A stretch of 45,621 nt of DNA from Bacillota bacterium (GCA_012840225.1 DULU01000076.1:1-45621); one strand, 5' to 3'. Shown: positions 7,323 to 14,916, counted from the stretch's first letter. Notes: generated by a model not told the origin, from the letters alone. Numbers and translations: made by a program.

Positions 7323-9320
7323 GTGGCAGACAAGACTTTCTATATCACCACACCCATTTATTACCCCAGCAACCGCCTGCACATCGGCCATGCCTACACC
7401 ACCGTCTATTGCGACGCCCTGGCCCGTTGGCACCGCTTCAAAGGCGAAGATGTTTTCTTTCTGACCGGCTCCGACGAACATGGTCAGAAGATCGAAAGAG
7501 CCGCCCAGGAAAGCGGGAAAACGCCGGAGCGCTATGTCGAGGAGATCGTCGCCACCTTCAAAGAGCTGTGGCAGCGGCTGAACATATCCTACGACGACTT
7601 CATCAGGACCACGGAAAAGCGGCATCACCAGGTGGTGCAGGAGATCTTCCGCCGGCTCTATGAAAAGGGCGATATCTACAAATCGACGTATAAAGGCTGG
7701 TATTGCACGCCCTGTGAGACCTTCTGGACGGAGAGCAAACTGGTCGACGGCTGCTGTCCCGACTGCGACCGGCCGGTAGAGATGGTGGCCGAAGAATCCT
7801 ATTTTTTCCGCATGTCCAAATATGCCCGCCCCCTTTTGGACCATATTGCCGCTCATCCCGAATTCATCCAGCCGGCGACGCGGCGCAACGAGATGATCGC
7901 CTTCATCAATCAAGGATTGGAAGATCTCTGCGTCTCCAGGACCACCTTCAACTGGGGCATTCCGGTCCCCTTCGACGAGCGCCACGTCATCTATGTCTGG
8001 ATAGATGCCTTGACCAATTACCTGACGGCTATCGGCTATCTCGCCGACGAGGACAAATTCGGACGCTATTGGCCGGCCGACGTGCATGTGGTGGGCAAAG
8101 ACATTCTGCGCTTCCACACCATCATCTGGCCCACCATATTGATGGCGGCGGGGTTACCTCTGCCCAGGCAGGTCTACGGCCACGGATGGGTGCTGGTAAA
8201 AAGCGGCAAGATGTCCAAATCCAAGGGCAACGTGGTCGACCCGCTGGCCTTGATCGAGCAGTTTGGCGCCGATGCCGTGCGCTACTTCCTCCTGCGGGAG
8301 ATGAGCTTCGGGCAAGACGCCAAATATTCCAAGCGGGCGCTGATGGAGCGGATCAACTCCGACTTGGCCAACGACCTGGGCAACGCTTTCCATCGCACGC
8401 AGACCATGCTGGCCAGATTCTGCCGAGGGCAGGTGCCGGCACCGGATCCGGTGTCCAGCCGGGAGCCGATCGACGCGGACTTGATAAACCTGGCGGCAGC
8501 CGTGGTGGAAAATACTGATCGTGCCTTGACTGAGCTCGACCCCAATGCCGCCCTGATTGAGATCTGGCGCCTGGTGGGAGCGGTCAATAAATATATCGAC
8601 CAGACGGAACCCTGGAGCCTGGCCAAGGATCCGGCCAAAAGCGGCAGGCTGCGGGAGGTCATGTACAATGTCTGCGAAGCGCTGCGCATCACGGCGCTTT
8701 TGGTGGCTCCCTTCCTGCCGGAAACGGGCAAAGCTTTATGGCGCCGCCTGGGCTTGTCCGACCTCGACGGGCAGCGCTTTGCCGATCTCAAATGGGGCGG
8801 TATGGCGCCCGGAGTGGAGATAGGGCGGGGCGAACCGCTCTTCCCGCGCCTCGATATCGACAAGATCCTGGCGGAGGACGAAAGCGGGGACGAAGAAGAC
8901 GAAACCGCCGCAGAAGCGGGGGAGAAGGCTGCCGCCGGGAAAGACCAACAACAGGAGGAGAAGCAAGATATGTCCCAAGAGCCTACAAGTGAAGAACTTA
9001 TATCCATCGACGAATTTGCCAAAGTGAAACTGCGCCTGGCCAAAGTGGAATCCGTCGCCCCGGTGCCGGGGGCCGATAAACTCCTGGCTTTACAGGTCGA
9101 CATGGGCGGGGAAAAAAGGCAGATCGTGGCCGGCATTGCCAAATATTACCAACCCGAGGAACTGGTGGGCAAGACAATTGTGGTAGTGGCCAATCTTAAG
9201 CCGGCACGCCTCAGGGGTATGCTTTCCCAGGGGATGTTGCTCGCCGCCGAGGACCAGGAAGGAAAACTGGGGGTCATCACCGTCGACAGGGACATTGCTC
9301 CGGGTGCGGTGGTCAGGTGA
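7323..9320 (+). CDS. metG: methionyl-tRNA synthetase
   Basis: A class I enzyme of 665 residues charging tRNA-Met. The N terminus has YYPSNRLHIGHAYT (HIGH motif), a zinc knuckle with CTPC and CCPDC, and KMSKSKGN. The C-terminal 100 residues form an OB-fold tRNA-binding domain (FAKVKLRLAKVE.., GIAKYY, SQGMLLAA) joined by a linker of about 45 residues that is strongly acidic and then Gln-rich. GTG 7323 is chosen because AAGGAGG at 7308-7314 is eight bases away; the ATG at 7318 is out of frame, and the in-frame extension to 7233 lacks a ribosome site and overlaps the divergent gene. No T-box leader fits in the short upstream region. tatD follows after four bases. Confidence 0.95.
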   Translation: MADKTFYITTPIYYPSNRLHIGHAYTTVYCDALARWHRFKGEDVFFLTGSDEHGQKIERAAQESGKTPERYVEEIVATFKELWQRLNISYDDFIRTTEKRHHQVVQEIFRRLYEKGDIYKSTYKGWYCTPCETFWTESKLVDGCCPDCDRPVEMVAEESYFFRMSKYARPLLDHIAAHPEFIQPATRRNEMIAFINQGLEDLCVSRTTFNWGIPVPFDERHVIYVWIDALTNYLTAIGYLADEDKFGRYWPADVHVVGKDILRFHTIIWPTILMAAGLPLPRQVYGHGWVLVKSGKMSKSKGNVVDPLALIEQFGADAVRYFLLREMSFGQDAKYSKRALMERINSDLANDLGNAFHRTQTMLARFCRGQVPAPDPVSSREPIDADLINLAAAVVENTDRALTELDPNAALIEIWRLVGAVNKYIDQTEPWSLAKDPAKSGRLREVMYNVCEALRITALLVAPFLPETGKALWRRLGLSDLDGQRFADLKWGGMAPGVEIGRGEPLFPRLDIDKILAEDESGDEEDETAAEAGEKAAAGKDQQQEEKQDMSQEPTSEELISIDEFAKVKLRLAKVESVAPVPGADKLLALQVDMGGEKRQIVAGIAKYYQPEELVGKTIVVVANLKPARLRGMLSQGMLLAAEDQEGKLGVITVDRDIAPGAVVR

Positions 9321-9324
9321 GCTT

Positions 9325-10110
9325 GTGAAGCCGATTTTGGTCGACACTCATGCGCATCTTGGTCACCAGGCTTTTGCCGGCGAACTGCCCGCCGTGCTGG
9401 TGCGGGCCTGGGAGGCGGGGTTGGGATGGGTGCTGAATGTGGCCGACGACATGGTTTCCGCCGCCGCCGGCGCACAATTGGCCGCCCGGGAGCCGCGCCT
9501 TTTCGCCTCCGTGGGTGTACATCCGCATCAGGCCCGAACCTGGAAGGAAGAGACCCGGGAAGAACTCGCTGTGCTGTTGCGCTGCCCAAAAGTAGTGGCC
9601 GTGGGCGAGACAGGTTTGGATTACCATTATGGCTTTTCCAAACCCGCAGTGCAGCGGCAGGTTTTCCGGGAGCACCTAAAGCTCGCCAAAGAGCATAGCC
9701 TGCCCGTGATCATCCATGCCAGGGAGGCGGACGGCGACCTGCTAGAGATATTGAGCACCTTTGCCCCCCTGGAAGGTGTGGTGCACTGTTTCTGGAGCTC
9801 TGCCGATATAGCCCGCCGCTATCTGGACCTGGGCTTATATCTCGGGGTAGGCGGCGCCGTCACTTTCAGAAATTCCGGGGCCTTGCGGGAAACACTGAGA
9901 GAGCTGCCGCTTGAGCGCCTGCTTCTTGAGACCGATGCTCCATATCTGACTCCGCATCCATATCGGGGGCGGCGCAACGAACCGGCTATGGTGAGCCTGG
10001 TGGCAATAGCCCTGGCCGAATTATTTGCCATCGATCCGGAGGAAGTGAGGCGATGTACCAGCCGGAATGCAGCCCGGTTGTTCAAGGTGGATCAGTCGTT
10101 GTTTTGCTGA
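9325..10110 (+). CDS. tatD: TatD family metal-dependent hydrolase (DNase/3'-5' exonuclease)
   Basis: A 261-residue TIM-barrel hydrolase. Metal ligands are visible as DTHAHLGH near the N terminus, ASVGVHPH, VGETGLDYH, IIHAREAD, VHCFWS and LETDAPYLTP. Family members act as Mg-dependent nucleases linked to repair and RNA or DNA turnover; the Bacillus homologue is YabD, also downstream of metS. GTG 9325 is taken as start because it begins the conserved VKPILVDTHAH block and follows the metG stop by four bases. Bacillus rnmV and ksgA, which follow nearby there, are absent here. Confidence 0.9.
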   Translation: MKPILVDTHAHLGHQAFAGELPAVLVRAWEAGLGWVLNVADDMVSAAAGAQLAAREPRLFASVGVHPHQARTWKEETREELAVLLRCPKVVAVGETGLDYHYGFSKPAVQRQVFREHLKLAKEHSLPVIIHAREADGDLLEILSTFAPLEGVVHCFWSSADIARRYLDLGLYLGVGGAVTFRNSGALRETLRELPLERLLLETDAPYLTPHPYRGRRNEPAMVSLVAIALAELFAIDPEEVRRCTSRNAARLFKVDQSLFC

Positions 10111-10167
10111 TTGCTTTTCCGGCAGGTGCCGGTTTAAAATGAAATAGCAAGCCATGGCTTTCTCCAG

Positions 10168-10200
10168 CCGGCCCGGGATGTATCTCAGGGCCGGTTTTTT
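10168..10200 (+). terminator. Rho-independent terminator after tatD
   Basis: CCGGCCC (10168-10174) pairs perfectly with GGGCCGG (10188-10194) across a 13-base loop and is followed by six Ts. It ends the metG-tatD unit and argues against the ATG at 10201 as start of the next gene. Confidence 0.85.
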
Positions 10201-10278
10201 ATGTCCGGCTCCATATACCGCCCCGCCCGACCGGCCGGGGTTGACCGGATGGAGGCGGGAGACGAGAGGAGAGAGACC

Positions 10279-11100
10279 ATGCCGGAAAAACCCAAAGCGA
10301 CCACATCGCTGAACAAGCGGACCGAAGCCCTTGCCAAGCAGGTGCGGGAAGCTGCCGCCACCATACAGGACAGCACGACATATGAAGGATTCTATGTGCA
10401 TATCGACCTCACCGCTCCCCAGGGGCGATGGGAACTGCTGGCGCTGGCCGTGTTGTTGGCCGCCAGAGTCAGTGAAACGGTGGCCGAAATCACCTTTCAA
10501 TCCTTGAAAGACAGGGGGTTGCTCGATTTGTGGCGCCTCTATCAAGCCTCAGCCACCGATATCCAGCAAGTGCACGAAATCATCGCGCTGGAATACCGGG
10601 CCTTTACCCCCAGAGAGAGAAAGGCCGAAGCTCTCATCCACAATGCCGGGCTCCTGATCAACGGTTACGACGGCGATCTGGATAATATCTATCGCTCCTA
10701 CCTGGCCGGCCGTCGCGAGACGGTAGATAACCGGAAAGGTGTCGGCCTGCCGGGGCTGAGCAAAATGATCGCCCAGTTTACCCAGGTGGGGCAGCGTTCC
10801 CGTTGGCTCTGCCGCACGATGCATGAAGCCGGCCTGTGGACCCAGGCAGAGCTGGGGGACCGGTATTTTATCGACAATCATGTCTACCGGGCGGCTTTGC
10901 GCCTGGGTCTTATCACTGCGCATACCCCCTGGACTCTGGCCAAGGAGGAAATAGACGAAGTGGTGGCCCGCCTTTTTGAGGGAGATCCCATTTATTTATA
11001 TAAGCTGGGTCGCTATTTCTGCCTGCCGGCCAAGGGCCAGAAAGAATGCTGGCCTTGCCCCTGCCGGAAAAACTGCCGGGCGAGCGGTGCCTTGTGGTGA
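10279..11100 (+). CDS. divergent endonuclease III-like (HhH-GPD type) protein with C-terminal Fe-S cluster loop
   Basis: A 273-residue protein without a close family I can name. Its layout resembles endonuclease III: ELLALAVLLAARV matches the early helix, GLPGLSK (157-162) lies where the helix-hairpin-helix LPGVGxK should be, IDNHVYR carries an Asp (D199) in the VDTH-like position, and the C terminus has C248-x8-C257-x2-C260-x5-C266, close to the C-x6-C-x2-C-x5-C cluster loop of Nth. Differences are a degenerate hairpin and about 19 extra residues between K162 and D199. A DNA glycosylase/lyase or a catalytically altered DNA-binding relative are both possible. ATG 10279 is chosen for its AGGAGA site; it lies after a terminator, so it has its own promoter. 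Confidence 0.5.
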   Translation: MPEKPKATTSLNKRTEALAKQVREAAATIQDSTTYEGFYVHIDLTAPQGRWELLALAVLLAARVSETVAEITFQSLKDRGLLDLWRLYQASATDIQQVHEIIALEYRAFTPRERKAEALIHNAGLLINGYDGDLDNIYRSYLAGRRETVDNRKGVGLPGLSKMIAQFTQVGQRSRWLCRTMHEAGLWTQAELGDRYFIDNHVYRAALRLGLITAHTPWTLAKEEIDEVVARLFEGDPIYLYKLGRYFCLPAKGQKECWPCPCRKNCRASGALW

Positions 11101-11163
11101 AGATGATAGAGAGGATGGCCCCCGGACTTACCACATGTTGGTAAAATGATTGAGGCGAGGCTG

Positions 11164-11192
11164 TTGACATTCGCCGGCGGCTGAGGTATCAT
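11164..11192 (+). promoter_or_regulatory. promoter of tRNA-Val
   Basis: TTGACA at 11164-11169 and TATCAT at 11187-11192, spaced 17 bases. The expected start is about six bases before the mature tRNA. Confidence 0.7.
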
Positions 11193-11204
11193 AAGGATGT
11201 TTCC

Positions 11205-11281
11205 GGGCAGATAGCTCAGTCGGTTAGAGCGCTACGCTCACATCGTAGAGGTCGGGGGTTCGAGTCCCTCTCTGCCCACCA
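11205..11281 (+). tRNA. tRNA-Val (anticodon CAC)
   Basis: A full cloverleaf: GGGCAGA/TCTGCCC acceptor, GCTC/GAGC D stem, CTACG/CGTAG anticodon stem with loop CTCACAT, T arm with TTCGAGT, discriminator A and encoded CCA. It reads GUG codons. Confidence 0.95.
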
Positions 11282-11287
11282 GCGAAA

Positions 11288-11319
11288 AAGCCCTTCGGAA
11301 GCTGATTTCCGGAGGGCTT
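11288..11319 (+). terminator. terminator hairpin after tRNA-Val
   Basis: A 13-base stem with one mismatch (11288-11300 with 11307-11319) and a six-base loop, preceded by an A-run and followed by a modest T/A-rich stretch. It lies seven bases after the tRNA CCA and probably ends its transcript. Confidence 0.6.
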
Positions 11320-11438
11320 AACATATTTCGTCGGCCGCTTTTTCGGCTGTTGTACTGCCAATGTACTGCCTACCTTTGCGCTGCTGATGAAGGGCTGCCC
11401 GGCTTTAGCGGTGCCGTCAAAGTGCCGGGTGCCGGCCT
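11320..11438. other. intergenic segment with direct repeat TGTACTGCC x2; possible old attachment scar
   Basis: No gene is seen. TGTACTGCC occurs at 11351-11359 and 11362-11370. Read on the minus strand the segment is open into the tRNA-Val gene, a layout also seen where integrase genes end at tRNA attachment sites, but no integrase motif is present. Only the repeat itself is observed. Confidence 0.25.
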
Positions 11439-12029
11439 TTATGTCTCCTGCCGACCACGATGGAGCAACCAGGGAATCTGCCGGCTCAGGACCACGGCGA
11501 TCACGGCCAGGACCGGCCCCAAAAGGTGAGGATCGGTGCCTTTGGTGCACAATATCAACACCACCCCCAGGGGAAATCCCACCACGCCGAGAGCAGGGGT
11601 CCAGCGAAAATAGAAAGCAAAGGGAATGCCGAGAGCCAATGCGATGACGAAAGGCAGAGGGGCAAGGCACAGGAGAGCACCCACACCGGTGGCAAGCCCC
11701 CTGCCGCCCTGAAACCGGTAAAAAAGCGGCCAGTTATGACCGATCACCGGAGCGGCGGCCAACAACACCAGCCACGGTGTGCTCACCCCCAGCCGCAAGG
11801 CCAGGAGAACAGGCAGCGCACCTTTGGCGATATCAAACAAAGCCACCGCCACGCCGGCCAACGGGCCCATCAACCGCCAACTACCGGCCGCCCCGGGGTT
11901 TTCCCTGCTATTCACCTCACCGACCCTTTTGCCCAACCGGCGCCGGGCTAAAAGCTCGGCCGGGAGGATCGAACCTAAGAGGTAAGCGCCGCTCACCAAC
12001 GCCGCAAGGTGGAAATAACCGGTCGGCAT
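11439..12029 (-). CDS. plsY: PlsY-type acyl-phosphate:glycerol-3-phosphate acyltransferase
   Basis: A 196-residue protein with about five to six membrane helices. PlsY blocks are present: AYLLGSILPAE near the N terminus, the ENPGAAGSWRLMG loop, and GHNWPLFYRFQGGRGLATGVG. The enzyme moves an acyl group from acyl-phosphate to the 1-position of glycerol-3-phosphate at the inner membrane, the first step of phospholipid synthesis. The usual GGKG of the third motif reads GGRG, a conservative change. The ATG at 12029 has AGGA upstream. The gene stands alone and diverges from the PAP2 gene. A second PlsY elsewhere, or a paralogue role, cannot be excluded. Confidence 0.82.
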   Translation of the reverse strand: MPTGYFHLAALVSGAYLLGSILPAELLARRRLGKRVGEVNSRENPGAAGSWRLMGPLAGVAVALFDIAKGALPVLLALRLGVSTPWLVLLAAAPVIGHNWPLFYRFQGGRGLATGVGALLCLAPLPFVIALALGIPFAFYFRWTPALGVVGFPLGVVLILCTKGTDPHLLGPVLAVIAVVLSRQIPWLLHRGRQET

Positions 12030-12129
12030 GATTTCCTACCCCACCTTTCCAGGTTAGATAGTTGTAAAAATGTAAGCCCCAAACGATTATTGTGCCCGCC
12101 TCCGCTTTTTTCCGCCTAGACACATATTG

Positions 12130-12135
12130 TATAAT
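12130..12135 (+). promoter_or_regulatory. -10 element (TATAAT) before PAP2 gene
   Basis: A perfect TATAAT at 12130-12135 without a convincing -35. It places the transcript start near 12142, which rules out the ATG at 12140 and supports the TTG at 12173. Confidence 0.45.
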
Positions 12136-12172
12136 GTGAATGCTATACCTGCCTGACAAGGGAGTCGCACGG

Positions 12173-12754
12173 TTGAACCGCCAAAAACAGAGCACAAACA
12201 AAACCAAAAAGGTAAAGAAATGGTTTGTGGCCGGGGATTTATTTCTTTTCCTCTTTCTGAATAATGCCCTGCGCTGCCGTTTGTTGGATGCTTTGATCCC
12301 CAGGTTGACTCATCTGGCCTCAGCGGGGGCAACCATCAGCATCATCCTCGGCACCTACTTTTGGTACCTGGTCACCCGCCAGCCGCAGACCGCCAGATTG
12401 GCCACTACCATGATGATTTCGGCCGGCGGCAGCCATCTCCTGGTGCATTTTCTGAAAAGGCAGGTAAACCGGCCGCGCCCGCACCAGCAACTGCTGCCGC
12501 AGATCCGCATTTTCAATGTCCCGATCTGCGCTTACTCCTTCCCGTCGGGTCACACGGCCGCCGCCTTTGCCATCGGCCTGCCCTTATCCTGGGCGGCTGC
12601 CGCCGGGCTCTGGTCCAATATCGCGCTGTGCTGGGCGGCCATCATCGGTTTTTCCCGCATCTATCTGGGCGTCCATTATCCATCCGACGTCATGGCCGGA
12701 GCCGGCTTAGGGGTGGGCGGCGCCTTGCTCGCCAGGATGATCATGCCAATATAA
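12173..12754 (+). CDS. PAP2-family membrane phosphatase
   Basis: A 193-residue membrane protein with the three motifs of the type 2 phosphatidic acid phosphatase family in order: KRQVNRPRP, YSFPSGHT and SRIYLGVHYPSDVMAG, with the catalytic His residues in the last two. The N terminus is short and Lys-rich, then a hydrophobic helix. Likely substrates are phosphatidate, phosphatidylglycerol phosphate or undecaprenyl diphosphate; sequence alone does not decide. TTG 12173 is preferred because AAGGGAG lies eight bases upstream and a TATAAT sits at 12130. The gene is followed by a terminator shared with the tRNAs coming from the other side. Confidence 0.85.
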   Translation: MNRQKQSTNKTKKVKKWFVAGDLFLFLFLNNALRCRLLDALIPRLTHLASAGATISIILGTYFWYLVTRQPQTARLATTMMISAGGSHLLVHFLKRQVNRPRPHQQLLPQIRIFNVPICAYSFPSGHTAAAFAIGLPLSWAAAAGLWSNIALCWAAIIGFSRIYLGVHYPSDVMAGAGLGVGGALLARMIMPI

Positions 12755-12775
12755 AACAAAAAGCATAAAATAAAA

Positions 12776-12820
12776 ATCCCGCCCACGCCTGCAGACAGAG
12801 GCAGTGAGCGGGATATTTTC
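12776..12820. terminator. bidirectional terminator between PAP2 gene and tRNA-Thr
   Basis: ATCCCGC (12776-12782) pairs with GCGGGAT (12808-12814), extended by CAC/GTG, with A-rich sequence on the left and ATTTTC on the right, so it can stop transcription from both sides. Confidence 0.65.
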
Positions 12821-12823
12821 TTC

Positions 12824-12900
12824 TGGAGCTGATGGAGGGATTCGAACCCTCGACCTGCCGCTTACGAGGCGGCCGCTCTGGCCGACTGAGCTACATCAGC
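12824..12900 (-). tRNA. tRNA-Thr (anticodon CGT)
   Basis: Acceptor GCTGATG/CATCAGC, anticodon stem GCCGC/GCGGC with loop CTCGTAA, T arm GAGGG/CCCTC, discriminator T and encoded CCA. It reads ACG codons. It is the second gene of a Gly-Thr tRNA pair. Confidence 0.94.
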
Positions 12901-12937
12901 AGCCTCGGCAGACCTTTTGGCCGGACGGGCAAAGAAA

Positions 12938-13013
12938 TGGAGCGGATGACGGGTCTCGAACCCGCGGCCCTCAGCTTGGGAAGCTGATGCTCTACCAACT
13001 GAGCTACATCCGC
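12938..13013 (-). tRNA. tRNA-Gly (anticodon CCC)
   Basis: Acceptor GCGGATG/CATCCGC, anticodon stem TCAGC/GCTGA with loop TTCCCAA, discriminator T and encoded CCA. It reads GGG codons. It precedes tRNA-Thr by 37 bases, so both share the promoter at 13041-13069. Confidence 0.94.
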
Positions 13014-13040
13014 CCGCTAACTCGTTGCCGACTAACAGTT

Positions 13041-13069
13041 ATTATACACAATGTGCCATCGCTCATCAA
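13041..13069 (-). promoter_or_regulatory. promoter of the tRNA-Gly/tRNA-Thr pair
   Basis: On the minus strand TTGATG (13069-13064), a 17-base spacer, and TATAAT (13046-13041). The start would fall about 20 bases before tRNA-Gly. Confidence 0.7.
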
Positions 13070-13139
13070 TCCCCGGACCACAAAAATGTAATCCTAAAAT
13101 ATTAAGTGTATAACCGCCCGCCTAAGCTCAAACAAATAA

Positions 13140-13826
13140 ATGGCGGTGATGGCTTTGATGCTGACAGTCCTCCTCCGGACCGTATTTTTCTATTTTTTCC
13201 TTTTACTGGTACTGCGCTTGATGGGTAAAAGGGAGTTGGGTTCCTTGGGTCCTCTGGAACTGGTCATCACTTTCATCATGGCCGAAGCGGCCGCCATCCC
13301 CATCGAAAATCCCGAAAGGCCCCTGGTTTACGGGATCATCCCCATCCTCACCTTGATGGCCCTGGAATTGATCCTCTCCAAGCTGTGCCTGATCAGTGCT
13401 ACCTGGCGCCATCTGATATCCGGCCGGCCCACAGTGGTCATCGAAAACGGCCGCTTTGTGGTGCGGGAGATGCGGCGTCTGCGCTACACCATCAATGATC
13501 TGCTGGAGCAGCTGCGGCAAAAAGGATATGATTCGTTGAGCGATGTGGACACCGCCATCCTGGAAAGCAACGGCGAGCTTTCCGTCTTGCCCAAAGAGGC
13601 GGCGAGACCGCTGCGTCTGGCGGATATCGGCCTGGCCGGGAGCGGCATCAAGCCATGCGTGCTGGTGATCGACGGCCAGGTGCAAAAGGAGGATTTGGCG
13701 AAGTGCGGCATTGATGAAGCGGCTCTGCACGCCCTCCTGCAGCGGCATGGCTGCCGGCATACCGGTGAAGTACTGTTTGCCGGCATGGACAATATGGGAA
13801 AAGTCTTCGTGCAAAGGAAGGAATGA
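13140..13826 (+). CDS. DUF421 (YetF-like) membrane protein
   Basis: A 228-residue protein: three N-terminal membrane helices, with the conserved LRLMGKRELGSLGPLELVI between the first two, and a cytosolic C-terminal part of about 140 residues beginning VVIENGRFV. That arrangement is the YetF/YdfR/DUF421 family; members have been linked to spore or envelope traits in Bacillus, but no reaction is known. The GKRELG and P-L-E motifs are intact. The start is uncertain: ATG 13140 or ATG 13149, neither with a strong ribosome site. It lies between two tRNA loci. Confidence 0.82.
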   Translation: MAVMALMLTVLLRTVFFYFFLLLVLRLMGKRELGSLGPLELVITFIMAEAAAIPIENPERPLVYGIIPILTLMALELILSKLCLISATWRHLISGRPTVVIENGRFVVREMRRLRYTINDLLEQLRQKGYDSLSDVDTAILESNGELSVLPKEAARPLRLADIGLAGSGIKPCVLVIDGQVQKEDLAKCGIDEAALHALLQRHGCRHTGEVLFAGMDNMGKVFVQRKE

Positions 13827-13863
13827 CCAGTTGATTAAATACAACAGGTGAGGCAGAGTTGTA

Positions 13864-13892
13864 TTGCACGGCACCGCCTGCTCTGTTATAAT
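13864..13892 (+). promoter_or_regulatory. promoter of tRNA-Arg
   Basis: TTGCAC at 13864-13869, 17-base spacer, TATAAT at 13887-13892. The mature tRNA begins about 25 bases after the expected start. Confidence 0.75.
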
Positions 13893-13923
13893 AAAACAGC
13901 AGATTGAGAGCACCCGAAAACAT

Positions 13924-13999
13924 GCGCCTATAGCTCAGCGGATTAGAGCGCCGGCCTCCGGAGCCGGGTGCGCAGGTTCGATTCCTGCTAGGCGCACCA
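13924..13999 (+). tRNA. tRNA-Arg (anticodon CCG)
   Basis: Acceptor GCGCCTA/TAGGCGC, anticodon stem CCGGC/GCCGG with loop CTCCGGA, T arm GCAGG/CCTGC, discriminator A and encoded CCA. It reads CGG codons. Confidence 0.95.
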
Positions 14000-14001
14000 T
14001 C

Positions 14002-14026
14002 AGCCCGGCTGAAGAGCCGGGCTTTC
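14002..14026 (+). terminator. terminator after tRNA-Arg
   Basis: AGCCCGGCT (14002-14010) and AGCCGGGCT (14015-14023) form a perfect nine-base stem with a GAAG loop and a short T-run. Confidence 0.65.
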
Positions 14027-14093
14027 GCATGACTATGACTATGCGGTTACTTCTGACTATGCGGTGACTTTTTGGTATGGGGGAGGATGAAGT

Positions 14094-14681
14094 TTGTTCG
14101 ACTGGCTGAGGGGCCTCTTTTCTGCCCTGATGGTGGCGGTCACCCCTTTGAATCTGGCTATATTGTCTTTTATAGAAGCCATTTTCTTTCCCGTGCCGCC
14201 GGACACCTTGCTCATCCCGCTCGCCCTGTCGGACCGGGAACAAGCCCTGCTTTGGGCCGCAGTGGCCACCATAGCTTCGGTAACCGGCGCTGCCGTCGGT
14301 TATGTCGTCGGCCTAAAGGGTGGTCGGCCTCTGCTTTTGCGTTTTGCCTCAGCCGAGACTACCAAAAAGGTAGAAAAGATGTTCCGGCGCTACGATGTCT
14401 GGGCCATCGGCATCGCCGGCTTTACCCCCATACCATACAAAGTCTTCGCCATCGCCGCCGGGGTGTTTGCCCTAAATTTCCGGCGCTTCCTTTTGGCATC
14501 AATCTTCAGCCGGGGAGCCCGTTTCAGCATAGAAGCTTTGCTGATCATGCTGTATGGGCAACTGGTGGTCGGCTTTCTCGACCGGCATTTTGAAGTGCTC
14601 ACCCTGGGCATCACGGCAGCGGTATTGCTGCTCCTGGCCGCCTGGGCGGCCATGAAACGCCGCCAGCGCCGGGAAATTTGA
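14094..14681 (+). CDS. VTT/DedA-superfamily (YqaA-like) membrane protein
   Basis: A 195-residue membrane protein with the SNARE-associated/VTT core: NLAILSFIEAIFFPVPPDTLLIP, a GYVVGLKGG loop, then GFTPIPYKVFAIAAGVF and FSRGARF, with the basic and proline residues typical of the family. DedA relatives recycle or flip lipid carriers at the membrane; the YqaA branch is uncharacterised. TTG 14094 is the start, seven bases after GGAGG (14082-14086). The final ten residues are Lys/Arg rich. It lies downstream of the tRNA-Arg terminator and ahead of a small ORF and folD. Confidence 0.83.
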   Translation: MFDWLRGLFSALMVAVTPLNLAILSFIEAIFFPVPPDTLLIPLALSDREQALLWAAVATIASVTGAAVGYVVGLKGGRPLLLRFASAETTKKVEKMFRRYDVWAIGIAGFTPIPYKVFAIAAGVFALNFRRFLLASIFSRGARFSIEALLIMLYGQLVVGFLDRHFEVLTLGITAAVLLLLAAWAAMKRRQRREI

Positions 14682-14730
14682 TCATCGGAGGCCGTCACCA
14701 TCAGTTGACGGTAATAATAGACATACTGAT

Positions 14731-14748
14731 AGGCATACGATGCCTTTG
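14731..14748 (+). terminator. weak hairpin after VTT gene
   Basis: AGGCAT and ATGCCT form a six-base stem with a three-base loop, then TTTG. Too short to be a sure terminator. Confidence 0.3.
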
Positions 14749-14787
14749 CCGTTTCGAAATACCATCTCCGGCAATAGGAGTGAATAG

Positions 14788-14916
14788 ATGACCGTAAAAC
14801 TAACCGCGCTTTCTCACCGCGATAAAAACGGGCGGGTGATGCGCATTGTCTGGAAAGGGAGCCGGATCGCCAAAGTTATTTTTCCATCCGGCAGGGTAGT
14901 GGAGTTCCAATCCTAA
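14788..14916 (+). CDS. small hypothetical protein, 42 residues
   Basis: An ATG at 14788 follows TAGGAG at 14775-14780 by seven bases and opens 42 codons ending TAA at 14914. The peptide begins MTVKLTALSHRDKNGR and ends SGRVVEFQS; it is basic, without a membrane helix or cysteines, and its alternating hydrophobic pattern (VMRIVWKGSRIAKVIFPSG) suggests a small beta-sheet fold. I do not recognise it. It lies 60 bases before folD on the same strand. A good ribosome site and a sensible composition argue that it is real. Confidence 0.5.
   Translation: MTVKLTALSHRDKNGRVMRIVWKGSRIAKVIFPSGRVVEFQS

Noticed and set aside
11224-11670. Minus-strand open frame ending inside tRNA-Val
   Set aside because: Overlaps plsY and the tRNA; the peptide end is tRNA antisense. 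Only the intergenic part is kept, as a weak hint of an old integration site.
12804-13091. Open frame across the two minus-strand tRNA genes, with GGIRTLD- and GSRTRG-like peptides
   Set aside because: Those peptides are the usual false translation of tRNA antisense strands; the tRNA cloverleafs explain the sequence.
14028-14066. Repeated TGACTATG/GACTATGCGGT units after tRNA-Arg
   Set aside because: Only two or three short copies next to the VTT ribosome site; too little to call a functional repeat.
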